This document shows, one piece after another, positions 23,150-35,070 of a stretch of DNA of 64,000 bases. The position numbers were made by a program, and so were the translations under genes. Source of the DNA: Strongylocentrotus purpuratus (Eukaryota; Echinodermata; Echinoidea; Camarodonta; Strongylocentrotidae); assembly GCF_000002235.5 (NCBI RefSeq), contig NW_022145601.1, forward strand, positions 7,045,322-7,109,321, in the 5' to 3' direction. The notes under the pieces are model-generated. The model did not search any database, was not told the DNA's origin, and saw only the letters and a program-made list of their open reading frames with translations. Numbering within the stretch: position 1 is the first letter of the stretch; every line of letters begins with the position of its first letter.

Positions 23150-23945
23150 AACCAGATCGGTTCGATGGGAGTAACCCGTGGAGAGACTACCGGGCACATT
23201 TTGAATCATGTGCACTTATCAATGTCTGGGATTCGAGACAGAAAGCTCAGTTTTGGGCGGCAAGCTTACGTGGCCCGGCTCAGGAAATCTCGACAGACTT
23301 AGAACCACATGCCCTGCAGAACTACAGTTCACTCTGCCAGAGACTAGAACAGAGGTTCGGACCAGGGAAAGAGGCGGAAATTTTTCTGACAGAGCTGAGG
23401 GCCCGGACAAGGAAATCAGGAGAAAACTTGTAAGAATTGGAACAAGCAGTGCGGCGCCTTACCTCATTGGCATACCCGGAGCTGAAACGAGATGTGCATG
23501 AAAGACTAGCATAAGGACATTTTTCTGACGCAATCTCAGACCCGGAGATTAGGGCAGGGATCTTTCTCGCTCATCCTAAGAACTTAAATGAGGCCATCAG
23601 GGCAGCAATCGAGACAGAAGCATACATTACGGCGGAGAGGCAGCGACAAGGTATCAGGAAGCCAGCAGCCAAATTCACAAGGAAAATTCAGGAAGTTAGG
23701 TCAAACGAGAACACCTATGAGGGGAGGACGCTGCCAACCCCTGAATGGGCCAAGGAGTTAGGGAAGCTGATGAGAGAACTGGTGGCAGAAAGGAGGGAAC
23801 CACTCCAAGCTGGTGGACCTGGACGAGGACGACAGCAAGGGTCACCCTCAGTTTGCTTTTATTGTGGTCAGGAAGGACACTGGAAGAGGTCGGAAAATGG
23901 GAAAGGGGCTTCCCAGCTGGCCAGGGGGAGGTCAGGGCCACAGGG
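23150..23945 (+). mobile_element. Fossil Ty3/gypsy-like gag region
   Basis: Translated pieces match the retrotransposon gag pattern: RFDGSNPWRDYRAHFESC near the start, LRGPAQEI, then LEQRFGPGKEAEIFLTELRA, and a CCHC-type nucleic-acid-binding knuckle (CFYCGQEGHW) near 23857. In intact relatives this protein forms the capsid of the intracellular particle. Here it is broken in several places and no protease, reverse transcriptase or integrase was found next to it, so it is a fossil. LTRs were not identified. A second partial copy is at 24759-25130. The two are very similar, so their duplication looks recent compared with the age of the element. Confidence 0.7.
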
Positions 23946-24758
23946 AAGAATAGGAAGAAGATGGTTTAGAAAAATTTGAATTGTAGTGTCAAACATTATT
24001 TGATCATCCATTGAACCTATCTTAACTGGGAGGAGGGTCAATCCCCCTCGACTTTTCGCACGTTAATTTTGCAACGCACATAGATAATGCTGCTCCACTT
24101 CATTTTTCATTGAAGCCTTGCGCAACTTATGAGACCAAATTTGCGACTAACAGATATACTGTTCTTAAGTCATGTGACCTTTCTCAAGTGATCATCGGCC
24201 CCTAAATCGCTAAATTTTGTGGTTTGTGTACAAACCTATGGAAAATGATTTTTTCCTAGAATACACAAAACCTTCAAAGTCAGGGTCAATATTTGAAAAA
24301 AATGCTTTACAATATTTTGTGTTTTATTTCTATGTTTAATTATCTATTTCTGGACCTCTAGAAAGAACAGAGCCATTTTGATAATGACCCAGAATAGAGC
24401 ATTCCAGTAGTTTTTTAATTCTCGATATGTATTATATCTGTAAATTGTACTCTTGTATATATTTGAATTTTTATACGGAAAATATAACCAAACCAAACCA
24501 AAACAATGTATTTTTTTTTTAAAGGCTGGCTCAGATCCATCCATAAAACATGTTTGTTACACTCTGGTAATGTTGGAATTGAGTTTGCTTTCTCTTTTCA
24601 AAATACTCCACTTTTCTAGTAATTACGTATAGATTCACACAGATTAATGCACAATTCAATTAAGGAGATGCTCCCACTTGACTACAAGACAAATGTTGTA
24701 CTTGTAATGTATACTTATTGTTGTTCATCCTTCTTTCATAGTACCATGTCAATGATAC
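23946..24758. repeat. 0.8-kb direct repeat, first copy
   Basis: Begins AGGAAGAAGATGG and includes TAACTGGGAGGAGGGTCAATC, AGATATACTGTTCTTAAGTC, ATACGGAAAATATAACC and CACTCTGGTAATGTTGG. It recurs at 26284-27000 with few changes. It follows both versions of the gag-containing unit, so it may be the 3' flank or untranslated part of the duplicated block. It contains no gene. Confidence 0.75.
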
Positions 24759-25130
24759 TTAAAGAACTTAAATGAGGCCATCAGGGCAGCAATCGAGACA
24801 GAAGCATACATTACGGCGGAGAGGCAGCGACAAGGTATCAGGAAGCCAGCAGCCAAATTCACAAGGAAAATTCAGGAAGTTAGGTCAAACGAGAACACCT
24901 ATGAGGGGAGGACGCTGCCAACCCCTGAATGGGCCAAGGAGTTAGGGAAGCTGATGAGAGAAGTGGTGGCAGAAAGGAGGGAACCACTCCAAGCTGGTGG
25001 ACCTGGACGAGGACGACAGCAAGGGTCACCCTCAGTTTACTTTTATTGTGGTCAGGAAGGACACTGGAAGAGGTCGGAAAACGGGAAAGGGGCTTCCCAG
25101 CTGGCCAGGGGGAGGTCAGGGCCACAGGGC
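24759..25130 (+). mobile_element. Second, partial copy of the gag fossil
   Basis: Almost identical to the 3' third of the gag region at 23576-23941, including the CCHC knuckle. It then continues into different sequence (C2H2-like region). It lies inside a duplicated block and is a broken relic. Confidence 0.7.
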
Positions 25131-25159
25131 TATGGACATCAACAACGGAAAACGTACTA

Positions 25160-26085
25160 GATCATGATCCAGGACAAAGATTATATGAAACGTGGAGATA
25201 GGGAATGGACACTGGAAGTATGGGAGCAGGTAACCTTAAGACAGAGCCAATATGAAAGGGTTGCATATCCCAGGAAAAGTCATACCTCCCAAACCTATTA
25301 CTACAATATTAAGTCCGTACAGTGCCTGAAATGTTCAAGGACGTATCCGTCAACGAAATCGCTCCAGAGGCATCAAAGAGAAAGGCACGGTTCTGGCTTG
25401 GAGTTCCATTGCACAAGGTGCTTGAACACCTATCCCAAGAGGTGAACCTGAGCAGCCACTATAGAGACAATCACCAGGAACATGTAAGTGAAGCAGAGGC
25501 AATCCATGGCTCCATCACCAAGGAGGCAGTATGCACCGATACTGTCGGAAAAGTGAAAAGAGCTCCCAGAGAGGAGGACACCACAAAGAAACAAAGAGGG
25601 GAAGAAGCTGGGAGCTCGAGTCAAAGTCCCAGAAAGAAAACTGAAGCTCGGAAGAGGGCGGTGGGTCTGAAAGGGCCCGATCTGGTCCACTGCAAAAGAA
25701 AGCAGGAGACTAGTGACTACGAGAGTAATAGCCGTCACTCCAGTGACACCGATGCGAAGTTAGCTACTCTACTCTTAGAAGTAAGCAACTTACAGATAGC
25801 AGCGACAACGAGGATGAGTGGGGACAATCACCGACGGAAAGGGTGCTGCCTGGGGCACCCGAATATGAATCAAGAAGACTATCACTGTTTGGGCCCCTCT
25901 CACTCCCCACAGTGATCAACAACCACTGCATGGAGATTATCGAGAAAACATGGCAGGAAACATTCAGTAATAAGGGCCAACTGCATCGTCGGCTCACCTT
26001 CAATAGACATTACACCCTCAAAGACATCAACAGAGAGAAATTTGAAAGACGATTCAAAGACATAACGGGACAAGAAGAACATTAA
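25160..26085 (+). pseudogene. C2H2 zinc-finger-like coding relic
   Basis: A frame at 25164-25445 contains a finger C-x2-C-x12-H-x4-H (CLKCSRTYPSTKSLQRHQRE and H), then the start of a second one (FHCTRC). Neighbouring frames up to 26085 have coding-like, charged composition (for example VCTDTVGKVKRAPREED and HYTLKDINREKFERRFKD). The region as a whole is not intact. It sits between a gag relic and a DUF4806-like segment, so it may be cargo of the fossil element or a host gene caught in the duplication. The function of the fingers (nucleic-acid binding) is family knowledge only. Confidence 0.45.
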
Positions 26086-26087
26086 TA

Positions 26088-26296
26088 CGCTCACATACAA
26101 CAAGTGTCGACTGGAGAGGCTGGAAGAAGGGCAGCAGCAGCTGACGCAGTTGGTACAACAACTGCTTTTGTCCAAATCAGGAGTGGCCGTTGATGTGTAA
26201 GACCTGAGGGAGCCATTTACAGAACCAGTGAACACCAAGGACGAGTTTGACGCTCTTGCATCAAAGCTCGTTGACGTGGAGTATAGGAAGAAGATG
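26088..26296 (+). pseudogene. DUF4806-like fragment
   Basis: Translation gives a glutamine-rich helical stretch (CRLERLEEGQQQLTQLVQQL) and then EPVNTKDEFDALASKLVDVE followed by YRKKM. This matches the opening of DUF4806 as I know it (P-x-x-T-x-x-E-x-x-x-L-x-x-x-L-x-D-x-x-x-R-K-K). ATG/GTGAAT directly after KKM resembles a splice donor at the usual boundary of that domain. The rest of the domain is not found nearby. DUF4806 has no established function. Confidence 0.4.
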
Positions 26297-27000
26297 GTGA
26301 ATTTAGAAAAATTTGAATTGTAGTGTCAAACATTACTTGATCATCCATTAACCCCATCTTAACTGGGAGGAGGGTCAATCCCCCCTCGACTTTTCGCGCG
26401 TTCATTCTGCAACGCACACAGATATTGATGCTCCACTTCATTTTTCATTGAAGTCTTGCGCAACTTTCGAGACCAATTTTGCGACTAACAGATATACTGT
26501 TCTTAAGTCATGTGACCTTTCTCAAGTGATCCTCGGAAAATCCTATGGAAAATGATTTTTTCCTAGAATACACAAAACCTTCGAAGTCAAGGTCAATATT
26601 GGAAAAAAATGCTTTACAATATTTTGTGTTTTATTTCTATGTTTAAATATCTATTTCTGGACCTCTAGGAAAAACAGAGCCATTTTGATAATGGCCCAGA
26701 ATAGAGCATTCCAGTAGTTTTTTAATTCTCGATATGTACTATATCTGTAAATTGTACTCTTGTATATATTTGAATTTTTATACGGAAAATATAACCAAAC
26801 CAAACCAAAACAATATATCTTTTTTTTTAAAGGCTGGCTCAGATCCATCCATAAAACATGTTTGTTACACTCTGGTAATGTTGGAATTGAGTTTGCTTTC
26901 TCTTTTCAAAATACTCCACTTTTCTAGTAATTACGTATAGATTTACACAGATTAATGCACAATTCAATTAAGGAGATGGTCCCATTTGACTTCCAAGACA
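26284..27000. repeat. 0.8-kb direct repeat, second copy
   Basis: Second copy of 23946-24700; diverges after CAAATGTTGTACTGGTAATG. Beyond it, 27000-27240 is unique and ends with AATAAA at 27226. Confidence 0.75.
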
Positions 27001-27225
27001 AATGTTGTACTGGTAATGTATACTTATTCTTGTTATTGTTTATATGTCCTTTTTGCAATATTCAGTGATGATAGTTGTTTGATATTTTAACTTCTGTAAC
27101 CTATTTATTTATTCGTTACTGCCATTTTATTATGTATACTTGATGTTATATTGTACCCAAGACAGGTGTCAGTCTTCAGACTGTTTGTTCTTGGATTTTT
27201 TTGTGTGATTTGATTTGATTTCAAT

Positions 27226-27231
27226 AAATCC
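27226..27231 (+). terminator. Possible polyadenylation signal
   Basis: AATAAA in TTTCAATAAATCC on the + strand, downstream of the gag/zinc-finger block. It would end any transcript running toward PEX10. No other evidence. Confidence 0.3.
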
Positions 27232-27763
27232 TATATATAAAATATTTCTAGAAAAATGTCTCTGAATATTCTGTACTCTGATCTGCATACTGACAATCAG
27301 TGAGTATGCATAGAGGGCTACATTTATTTTCATGAATATGATTTATCTTTATGTAATATTAGGAATGATTCATACAAGGAAAGATGTTTCTTTGGTGTTG
27401 ACAAAATACCAAAATCCTTAGTTTAAGGTTGGCAAGAAATATGTCTCAATGATATAAAGACTAAAGCAGATAAAACTTGACTTCATACATACATTTGAAA
27501 TGCGTTTTCATGAAAATCAACAAAACTTAGACAAATGACAAGTTTGTCCGAAATATTCTTCCATTAACTCAATACAATATATATCTTACTTTGGTCTCAA
27601 AATCTTAAATCTTACACTGCAGCATTTGTGCTATTAAATTTGGGCGTAGGAGCCAAATAATTTAGCCCAAATAGTCTGCCCTCCGTAACAAGACCTGATT
27701 ACTTGGCACCGAGTATGGAATACTGGATGGTTATATTGGCGTGACTCCTCCAGTCTCCTGTCG

Positions 27764-30700
27764 TCATCTCCTGTCGTAGTTTTGCAAACGGACTAGCCTT
27801 GAAGCCTGGAAGCCGTCTCTGCATATTGGGCACTCCGGCTGGAAATGGATAAAATGTAAAAACGATAATTAATTTTCTGCAAAACATAATCAGCAATAAT
27901 TTAGAAGAAACAAACTATTTTGATATAATAGACACTATATAAATACATTTTATAAGAGCTATGGAAAAAACAACCCAGACTTTAGCCAGAGTTCCAAACT
28001 TACTTTTTTCCTGGGGTCCAGATCAAAATATTGGGGGTTCTAGGATCACCAGCCCTGTTTACATTTGGATTCTTTTGGGGGAGGGGGCAGGTCTGTTTGT
28101 ACTAAACACTTGTTAAGCTGGATGCTCTCCGCCCCCCCCCCCCCCAACAAAGAATATTCAAATAAATTATAATAATAATAATAATTAATAATACAAACTT
28201 AAATTATTTTTTTTTTAAACGTATAAATAAATCAAATTATTTAAAAATTGCTCTAAAAAAGTTATAAATCATCAAAAGTTAAATCATCAAAAGTATGAAA
28301 TTGGCAGGTTTTGTGGACTTTTTTTCTCCATTAGTTATCAGGTAAGGAGGAATTCATTCCAGGTACTACTGAAAGTGCCCAACCCCTCTTCCTACAATCT
28401 TAAAGGCATCTTTGATCGTGAAGAGTCTTAAAACATCCCCAAATGGATTGTGCTGACAGCCTGTCAAGAATCTCAACAAATCTCCCCAAATTGCGTAAAG
28501 AGTATGCAGCGTAGAGATTTTTTTTCTTGTCCTTAATTTTGGTGTAAATAGTCACAACTGAATAAATGATACAAGCCGTTAAAATTAAAACAACAACAAC
28601 AACAGGCAAGGAAATATCATGACCGGCTCACCTTTGTCCTGCACCATTCCATGATACACCCCCAGCAATAAAGATGGCCACATGGAGGGCAAGTCGTGTG
28701 CTGACGTCGTTCCAGGCAAAGTGAACAGCGCCATCTGGGGTCCACAACTTGAGTATCGAGGGTTACACTTCTGCAAGTACAGCCAGCAATATGTTTTTAA
28801 TGGATTTGGATAGAGCAAGGTTATTGGTCAGGCCAAGAAACTGAATCGTCTTAAATAGGTGTAAGCTTGAGATACAGATACAGATACATGTAATAATTCA
28901 AGGCTTCAGAACAGTCAATGTGCTAGTGCCCTCAAGTTAGAAACTCATCATCAATTTAAAATTAGATCCTTCAGACAGTTCTTGAAACCATATATAAAAG
29001 CCCTGGAGCTTACCTACTTGAATTTGCTTTTTAATAGCATTCAATGCAAGTTTTGTTTAAAAGTCATTAGGAACTAGATGGATCTTTGACTGCGCGCGGT
29101 CGAAAATGATGCCTCCGCCATAGAGCAATTTTACAAACCAAAACAGAAGCAATTTTTAAAATTCAAGTTTGGTTGTAATCCATCAACAGGTTCTCAGAAT
29201 ATCATGATTACAGTAAAAGCTATTTTTCATATACATGTATGACCCTTTGATCATTGACCTCATGACCCTAAGTTCATTGGCTCAGCAAGATACATACATG
29301 TCTTGAGTTTGGTAATCTGTCAATTTGTTCTAATGATAATGCGATCACGAGAATGGAACGTACGGACGGACGGACAACCCAAAAAACATAATCCCTCTGG
29401 CTCCTTCTTTGCGGGGGCATAAAAATAGCCCAAATAATCATGCAGTGAACTAAAGAAAGACAACTTCATGGGCAATATGAACAAGCTTTTGGCATTCTCA
29501 AAAAAATGTTTTACCTCTCCTTCTCCTCAGTTGCTTCAGAAGACTGGTAAATCACCATTTTTCTGAGTTGTAGGGCATGCCATAGTAGACTGACACTAAG
29601 CTGAATACCTGATAACCAGCCCAGAATGTGAAAGCTTTTCTGCAGGGCCTGAGATACTGCTGTCCTTCTGACTTGGATCTAAGGGATGGGGATAGAACAT
29701 GAAAGGAAAATTTGCATCTTAACAGCAGTAGGCTTTTATAAAGTGGCATTTGATTAGAAAAATCTGTTGAAGTAGAATAAATAAAGAAATTTCTTTGCTA
29801 CTGATTTTTCTACACATGGGTTGAGAGAGACAAAAATAAGAAAAGGGGAAAAATGTGTCTTTGGACATAAGAAGGCTCCAAAGTAAGGATTTAAAGCCAC
29901 ACTGTACTACTTGTACCTACTTGCTCCCTCTATATAGAAAACTTCCCCAATCGGTGCCTGCTGGTCCCCCATGATCCTCTTTTTCTTATGTTAATTGAGA
30001 GCTGAGTTAATGAGATAGCCACCTGTCACAGTGACCTCGCTGGCTAGCTTGGTTGTCTAACCCCTTCTGGCTGAACTAGTACAGCCGGCCTTTAAACCAA
30101 TCAAAGTTAAGCAATGATAAGTGATCTCTTCGCTCATTTTCTTTTTGAAAACTTTTTGAAATGAAATACCTTGGAAAGGCAATGATAGGGTTCTAGAAAA
30201 TCATTTATATTTTTTCCTTCAGTTTTAGAGATTTTTTTTTTTTAAAGCTCCCTTCAGTGTGCTTAGGATAGCGAAGAAAACTTACATAATTGACTCCAGA
30301 AAATCTCTTTGCGATATGATAGAAGAGGCCACGCAGGTAGAAAGCAGCCATGTGGACACGGTTCACAAAGGTCAACGCTCGTCTGACGGAGGGCAGCCAG
30401 AGGCGGAGCCTGTTGTTAGCCTCCTCGGAGAGATTAGACAACCTGTAGCCAGCCTCTAGGTGAAACGAGAGACGGGAGAGCGTCTTGTCCAGGAGGTAGG
30501 GGGCACCGATGTGGAGCGCTACTAGAGCAATGCGTCTCTGCAGGAAGAGATCATCGTAAATATGATGATAAAATGATGAGGAGGAGGTAGAGTAAGAGGG
30601 AGAAGAGGAGGAGAGGAGGAAGAAGAAGAGAAAAGAGGAAGAGAAGGAGGAGAAGGAGGAGAAGGAGGAGAAGGAGGAGAAGGAAAAGAAACAGAAGAAG

Positions 30701-32871
30701 ACAAAGTGAAGAAAAAGAGGAAAACAATAATAATACAGTCCTGGGTGGGGATTGGTATCAATTCAGGTAACAAATTAAATGGTGTCAAATTTGTTGTAAT
30801 GAATGAATTCAATCTTTTTAATAGGACAAAGATTTCTAAGTCAGTAGTAGGACTCAGCAAATGATTAAATTCGAAGAAAAGTTGCAATATACTGTCAAAA
30901 CGGTAGAGTTGGCATATAATATGAGAGAAATGTGAGAGAAAAGAGAGAGAGAGTGCAGACTCAAAGGGAAAAAGAGAAAGTTAGTTTTCATGCCATACCT
31001 GTAACGATGGAACTGCTCTCTTTGTTCCATCAACTTGAAGTATGTTGACATACTCTTCACCAAGGGTCTGGAAACCTGTGGAGATTCACCAATTCATATG
31101 GGTTATATTAAAGTAGAAGTGTTTTCAACAAACATTAGCTGATTATCTTACTCAACATAGGGTGCATTTATCAACTCTTTTCTAGCCTATAATTAGCATT
31201 TTCAAACGTGTTTCAGGCAAATTGGCATGTTGATAAACGTGACATCCTGCAGATCACGTTCGTATACTGAACATTTTTGTTCAATAATCCCCTATGAAAA
31301 GTAAGTACATACCTGCAATTGTTGTTAGACCGAAGTACAAGACATCTGACACTACATCAAGTTCCTTTCTCCATCTGGCCCAAAATCTTGTACCTAAATG
31401 TAGACAGTAGAGAAAGACTGGAAATAAATAAAATTTATCTATCGTTTTCTCTCTTGGTTTTCTCTGTAGTAAACTAGTAACAATCTTGATAATCTAAAGT
31501 CTGGTTTTAAAAAATGGAAAGGGGGGGGGGCGGTTGATAAGCCCTGCACATTTGCTTCAGACTTCCTTCCCTTTGGCATGCTATGTGATTATTATAACAA
31601 GGCCACAATTCTACATTGTTGAAATGGTACTTGGTACTTGGTTGGGTAATCCCTTTGGCAGCTCACTCAGGAAGCTATACTGGGATGGAAGGTGAGGTGA
31701 GTAACTACAAGGAGTGTCATGAATTGCTGGAATGGTGTGGAGAAAGCACTCGTTAATTTACAGTAAAATATGCTGAGTCCAGTGCAAGTAAAAACCAAGC
31801 TAGTAAGCTTATATGATGTGGGAACCAACAGGGGGGCTGCATCATTCTGATGGAGGGTAGAGCAGCCTCCTTGAAGTTGGTTATTCATGTTGCATTGACT
31901 GCTGATCCTGGCAGATGATTCTAGTTACTTATTGCTCTTATGGTCTTATTGCTCTTATGGTCATCCCCAGCATCTCACAGGAACACAAGAAATTAAAAAT
32001 AGTACAATGATGGAAAAATTCATTTCATTTTACCCATACTTGGTGCTTTAAGGTAATTGATTTCCCATTCAAGCCTGCCTACTGCTCATTGGAGCACATT
32101 GTGTTTACACGGAGAAGTTGGTTTTAATCATGAAGGAGATATTAAGGTTCCTTGTACAGTCAACTATCAGACCTGCAGGGGGGGGGGTTCACAAAGACTA
32201 AGATCGAATTAAGTTGGACTCGAACTAAAGCAGGCCATTCACGCCACTGGTTGCTCTCACCGTTGGTATCACAAGGGATGTCGCACATGTATCTACAGAA
32301 TTTACTTTTTTGATAGTTCACTGTTGAAGAAAAAAAGTTACTTACATTGTAAACTTAAGTTACATTTAAGACTTGGATTCATATTAGGTATGCGATTTAT
32401 GCCCCCAAAAAGTCTTGAACCAGATGTAAAATTAGAGGGGGAAAACCTTAGAAATTATTATCATTAGATAATATTTTTCCCTTCAATAATGAACTATCAA
32501 AATATGTGAATTCTGCAGATTGTACGTCCTTTGAGAGACCAATGCCACAAATGGTTAGAGGAACTAATGCCATGAACTGCCTGCCATAGTTCAAGTCCAA
32601 CTTAAGTCGATCTGAGTCTTGTGAAACACCCCCCTGGTTGTATCTCCTTTTTCGCATCAAACTGATAAAGCTTAGCTCATTCAGACAGACAACAGAAGTC
32701 AAGAGTATACATGTAGAAAAATGTCTCTACTGATGAAAGTGAAAGAGGTGACATACCTATTAATGACTGGACGACATCATGGATACTGCCTCTAAGCTGA
32801 GTTTGGTACGCTTCATCCTTTTGACTGCTTCTGATAATCTCGGCTTGACCTGCCGACTGAAAGGTCGCCAT
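27764..32871 (-). CDS. PEX10: Peroxisome biogenesis factor 10 (PEX10), complete
   Basis: Seven exons with GT-AG borders and matching phases give 300 residues: 32757-32871 (ATG at 32871), 31313-31393, 30999-31075, 30286-30537, 29515-29678, 28632-28770 and 27764-27838 (TGA 27764-27766). Landmarks are [18 protein letters not shown] near the N terminus, [31 protein letters not shown] and [19 protein letters not shown]. The C-terminal C3HC4 RING has C245, C248, C260, H262, C265, C268, C279 and C282, followed by [10 protein letters not shown]. From family knowledge, PEX10 is a peroxisomal membrane RING E3 ubiquitin ligase that works with PEX2 and PEX12 to recycle the PEX5 receptor. All eight zinc ligands are present and the length is close to vertebrate PEX10. 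ACAG just before the ATG suggests a 5'-UTR intron, so the promoter is probably further upstream (above 32.9 kb). Confidence 0.95.
28855..29425. repeat. Interspersed repeat in PEX10 intron 5
   Basis: TTTGACTGCGCGCGGTCGAA, ATGATGCCTCCGCC, then ACGGACGGACGGACAACCC and GCGGGGGCATAAAA near the end. This has the look of a common marine-invertebrate non-autonomous repeat, with GCCTCCGCC and GGGGGCAT near its ends partly complementary. The family is not assigned. Confidence 0.4.
29895..30091. mobile_element. TTAA-flanked MITE in PEX10 intron 4
   Basis: AGCCACACTGTACTACTTG at the left and (inverse) AGGCCGGCTGTACTAGTTC at the right, with TTAA at 29891-29894 and 30092-30095. Same family and orientation as 19381-19564. 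Confidence 0.65.
30555..30720. repeat. GAGGAA-rich simple repeat in PEX10 intron 3
   Basis: Purine-only GGAGAAGGA units directly upstream (in gene orientation) of the acceptor of exon 4. They read as a long pyrimidine tract on the transcribed strand. Confidence 0.8.
31394..32175. other. PEX10 intron 1, unique part
   Basis: Non-coding; a G run at 31518-31530. The frame 31667-31888 has no support. Confidence 0.5.
32176..32636. mobile_element. Long-TIR element in PEX10 intron 1
   Basis: About 180-bp imperfect inverted repeats. CAGGGGGGG, TTCACAAAGACTAAGATCGA and AAGTTGGACTCGAACTA on the left are mirrored (inverse) by CAGGGGGGTGTTTCACAAGA, CTCAGATCGACTTAAGTTGG and ACTTGAACTA on the right, with a ~100-bp centre. 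It is a non-coding MITE. No target duplication could be recognised, so the superfamily is open. Confidence 0.65.
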
Positions 32872-35070
32872 TGAAGATCTGTAATATGAAATGACAATAA
32901 TTGCATTCATGATTCATCTCCACAACCCTGTACTTATATGTTATAAAAATACAAAATGGTGAAAATATGTACAACCACAACTTCACAAGAATTATACAAT
33001 TTTGTGAGTGGTAACAACTTTGCTTTTCCAGTTCCATGCCACAAATTAGTTGAATATTACTGGTAAGTAGAATTTTTTTTTTTCCAAACACGCCTTCATA
33101 ATATGGTTAAAAGAACTGATCATGATTTGACTCCGGCAAAATATATATTTAGCCTTGTCGATTACTAAAACAAAATTTTAATAAATCTTAGAATCAGTCT
33201 GGGAAATCGACAGCCACCCAAATTGAACAATAAAATATGGGGACAGTGAGAAATATATGTTGTGCATGACCCAAATTCAAACATACATGTACGTCGAGGT
33301 CAAAATCTCAACAACCACCATTATTGTAGGAGTAACTTCAAATTACCAAAATATGAAGAAAAAAAATTGAAATTGGGTTGTTTTTTATGAAAATGCCGTT
33401 AAAAAGAAATATCAGCAAAGTTTATTGTTTTTTTACTTTAAATTAAAGACGAAGCCCAATGGTCTGAAAATATTTTTTTTGAGAGAAAAAAAGTGCCTTC
33501 AAATTTGTATGTAAAAGTTGATACTGCTGTGGAATCATTCTTACCTTTTCTTTAAACTCTCATACTCACAGTTTGCACTTATTGTTTTTATGACTTTTTT
33601 TGTCAATTGCAGCAAGTTATGATCCGACCATGAATTCTGAGATATCAGATATCTCTCCACAATTCTTTTGCTATAAATTTTCTAGTTGCAACCATTTCAC
33701 TTGTCATCTAAAATGTTGGTATTAATCGATCTGAATAATTTTTTTATTATTATTATTATTATTATTTATTTGACCAATCGGAAAACATACAATGAGTATA
33801 ACAATCAGATAATACATAGACATTTCATACAACATTCAACAGCTTTATGAAAGTGGAGAGGGGATAGAGAGAAGGATGCAGTCTGCTGGTCAGAAGGATT
33901 GACTAGCATGAGTCATGGCATGACCCTGAAATCTGAATATCACACTCTTAAATTGATAGTTGATACAAAAAATGTTTCTTGTTAGACTTTTCTAGTCTAG
34001 GCGATGTCGAATATAAAAATGTAAACAGTCGAGACACCGTCAGAATCAAAACATCTCATCACACATACACAATTATACATGTAGTCTATGTAGGGTCTAG
34101 GCCTATAATCTTTTTGGCAGTAACATTTTTAAGACTACATATACAACCACACACACCACTTCCACTGATACTGAACAACGAGAACAAAGGGGAATCTACT
34201 CTTGATCTTGTCACAAGTCACAAATCTAAACTGATGCGGGACCGCCAAACGTTCTCAACATTATTAACACGGCTCAGCTCAGCCTGCGCGGCATGCAAGG
34301 ACTAGATCTAGCCCGAGCCGCTCCGGCAAGAGCGTGTGACGCATTGACCATTTTTCTGTCTGGCTGCCCCAACTTCGCCACAAAAGATTAAGTAGAAATT
34401 TAATGTAGAAGGTTAATTTATTCACTTTAGGGAAATGAAGTCGGAGTAAAATTCATGACAAATGTTAAAAATGAACCATATTTCACCTCAAAGGCTCAGA
34501 CGATGTAGAATTGTGCAATTTGTTGATAGAGTTCGTTAAAACTGTTATCTCCCGAAACGCAGATATTGAACAAACAAATAAAAAAGGAAAAATATTATGC
34601 ACTGTTCCAGCGTACCGTACCCTGCCCGGTTTCCGCCCGATGGGCAGTTTTTCTCAGATAACTTCTCCGAAAATGAATTATACAGGCGCTAATGTATACC
34701 AATTTGTTGCCGAAATTCTAGCAAATCTAGCGTTGCCATTCTTACGCCCGAAATCATAAGCGATTGTCCGTAGCGCGCCGTCTGCGTGAGGCATTTTCCT
34801 TGCCTAATTCCGCCTAGACCCGCCCTAATTCCGCCCGATGGTGGGCGCGCATCAAAAGTATAGAAAAAGGAAACATCTCGGGTACACGTTAGGCCAAATC
34901 AAATTGCTTCCCAGTAGAATTCGATCTACATGTTATTTTGATAATTGATATTTCTTTCTTTATTTCTTCTCTTGCCTCTGTAGGCCTAATGCAAGTGCAC
35001 TGTTATTTATCAGTTTCTGATCTGGAAAAACAATTTTGTACTGCCTTTGGAAAATCCTGCGACTTGTCTA
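32872..35070. other. Upstream region of PEX10
   Basis: AT-rich up to about 34250, with an ATT microsatellite at 33739-33765. A more GC-rich patch follows at 34250-34350 and 34600-34860, with CCGCCCGATGGGCAG and GCCCGATGGTGGGCGCGC. The GC-rich patch is a plausible place for the PEX10 first exon and promoter, but no TSS signal can be proven. The short motif ACCGTACCCTGCCCGGT at 34615 recurs at the extreme right end of the window. Confidence 0.35.
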
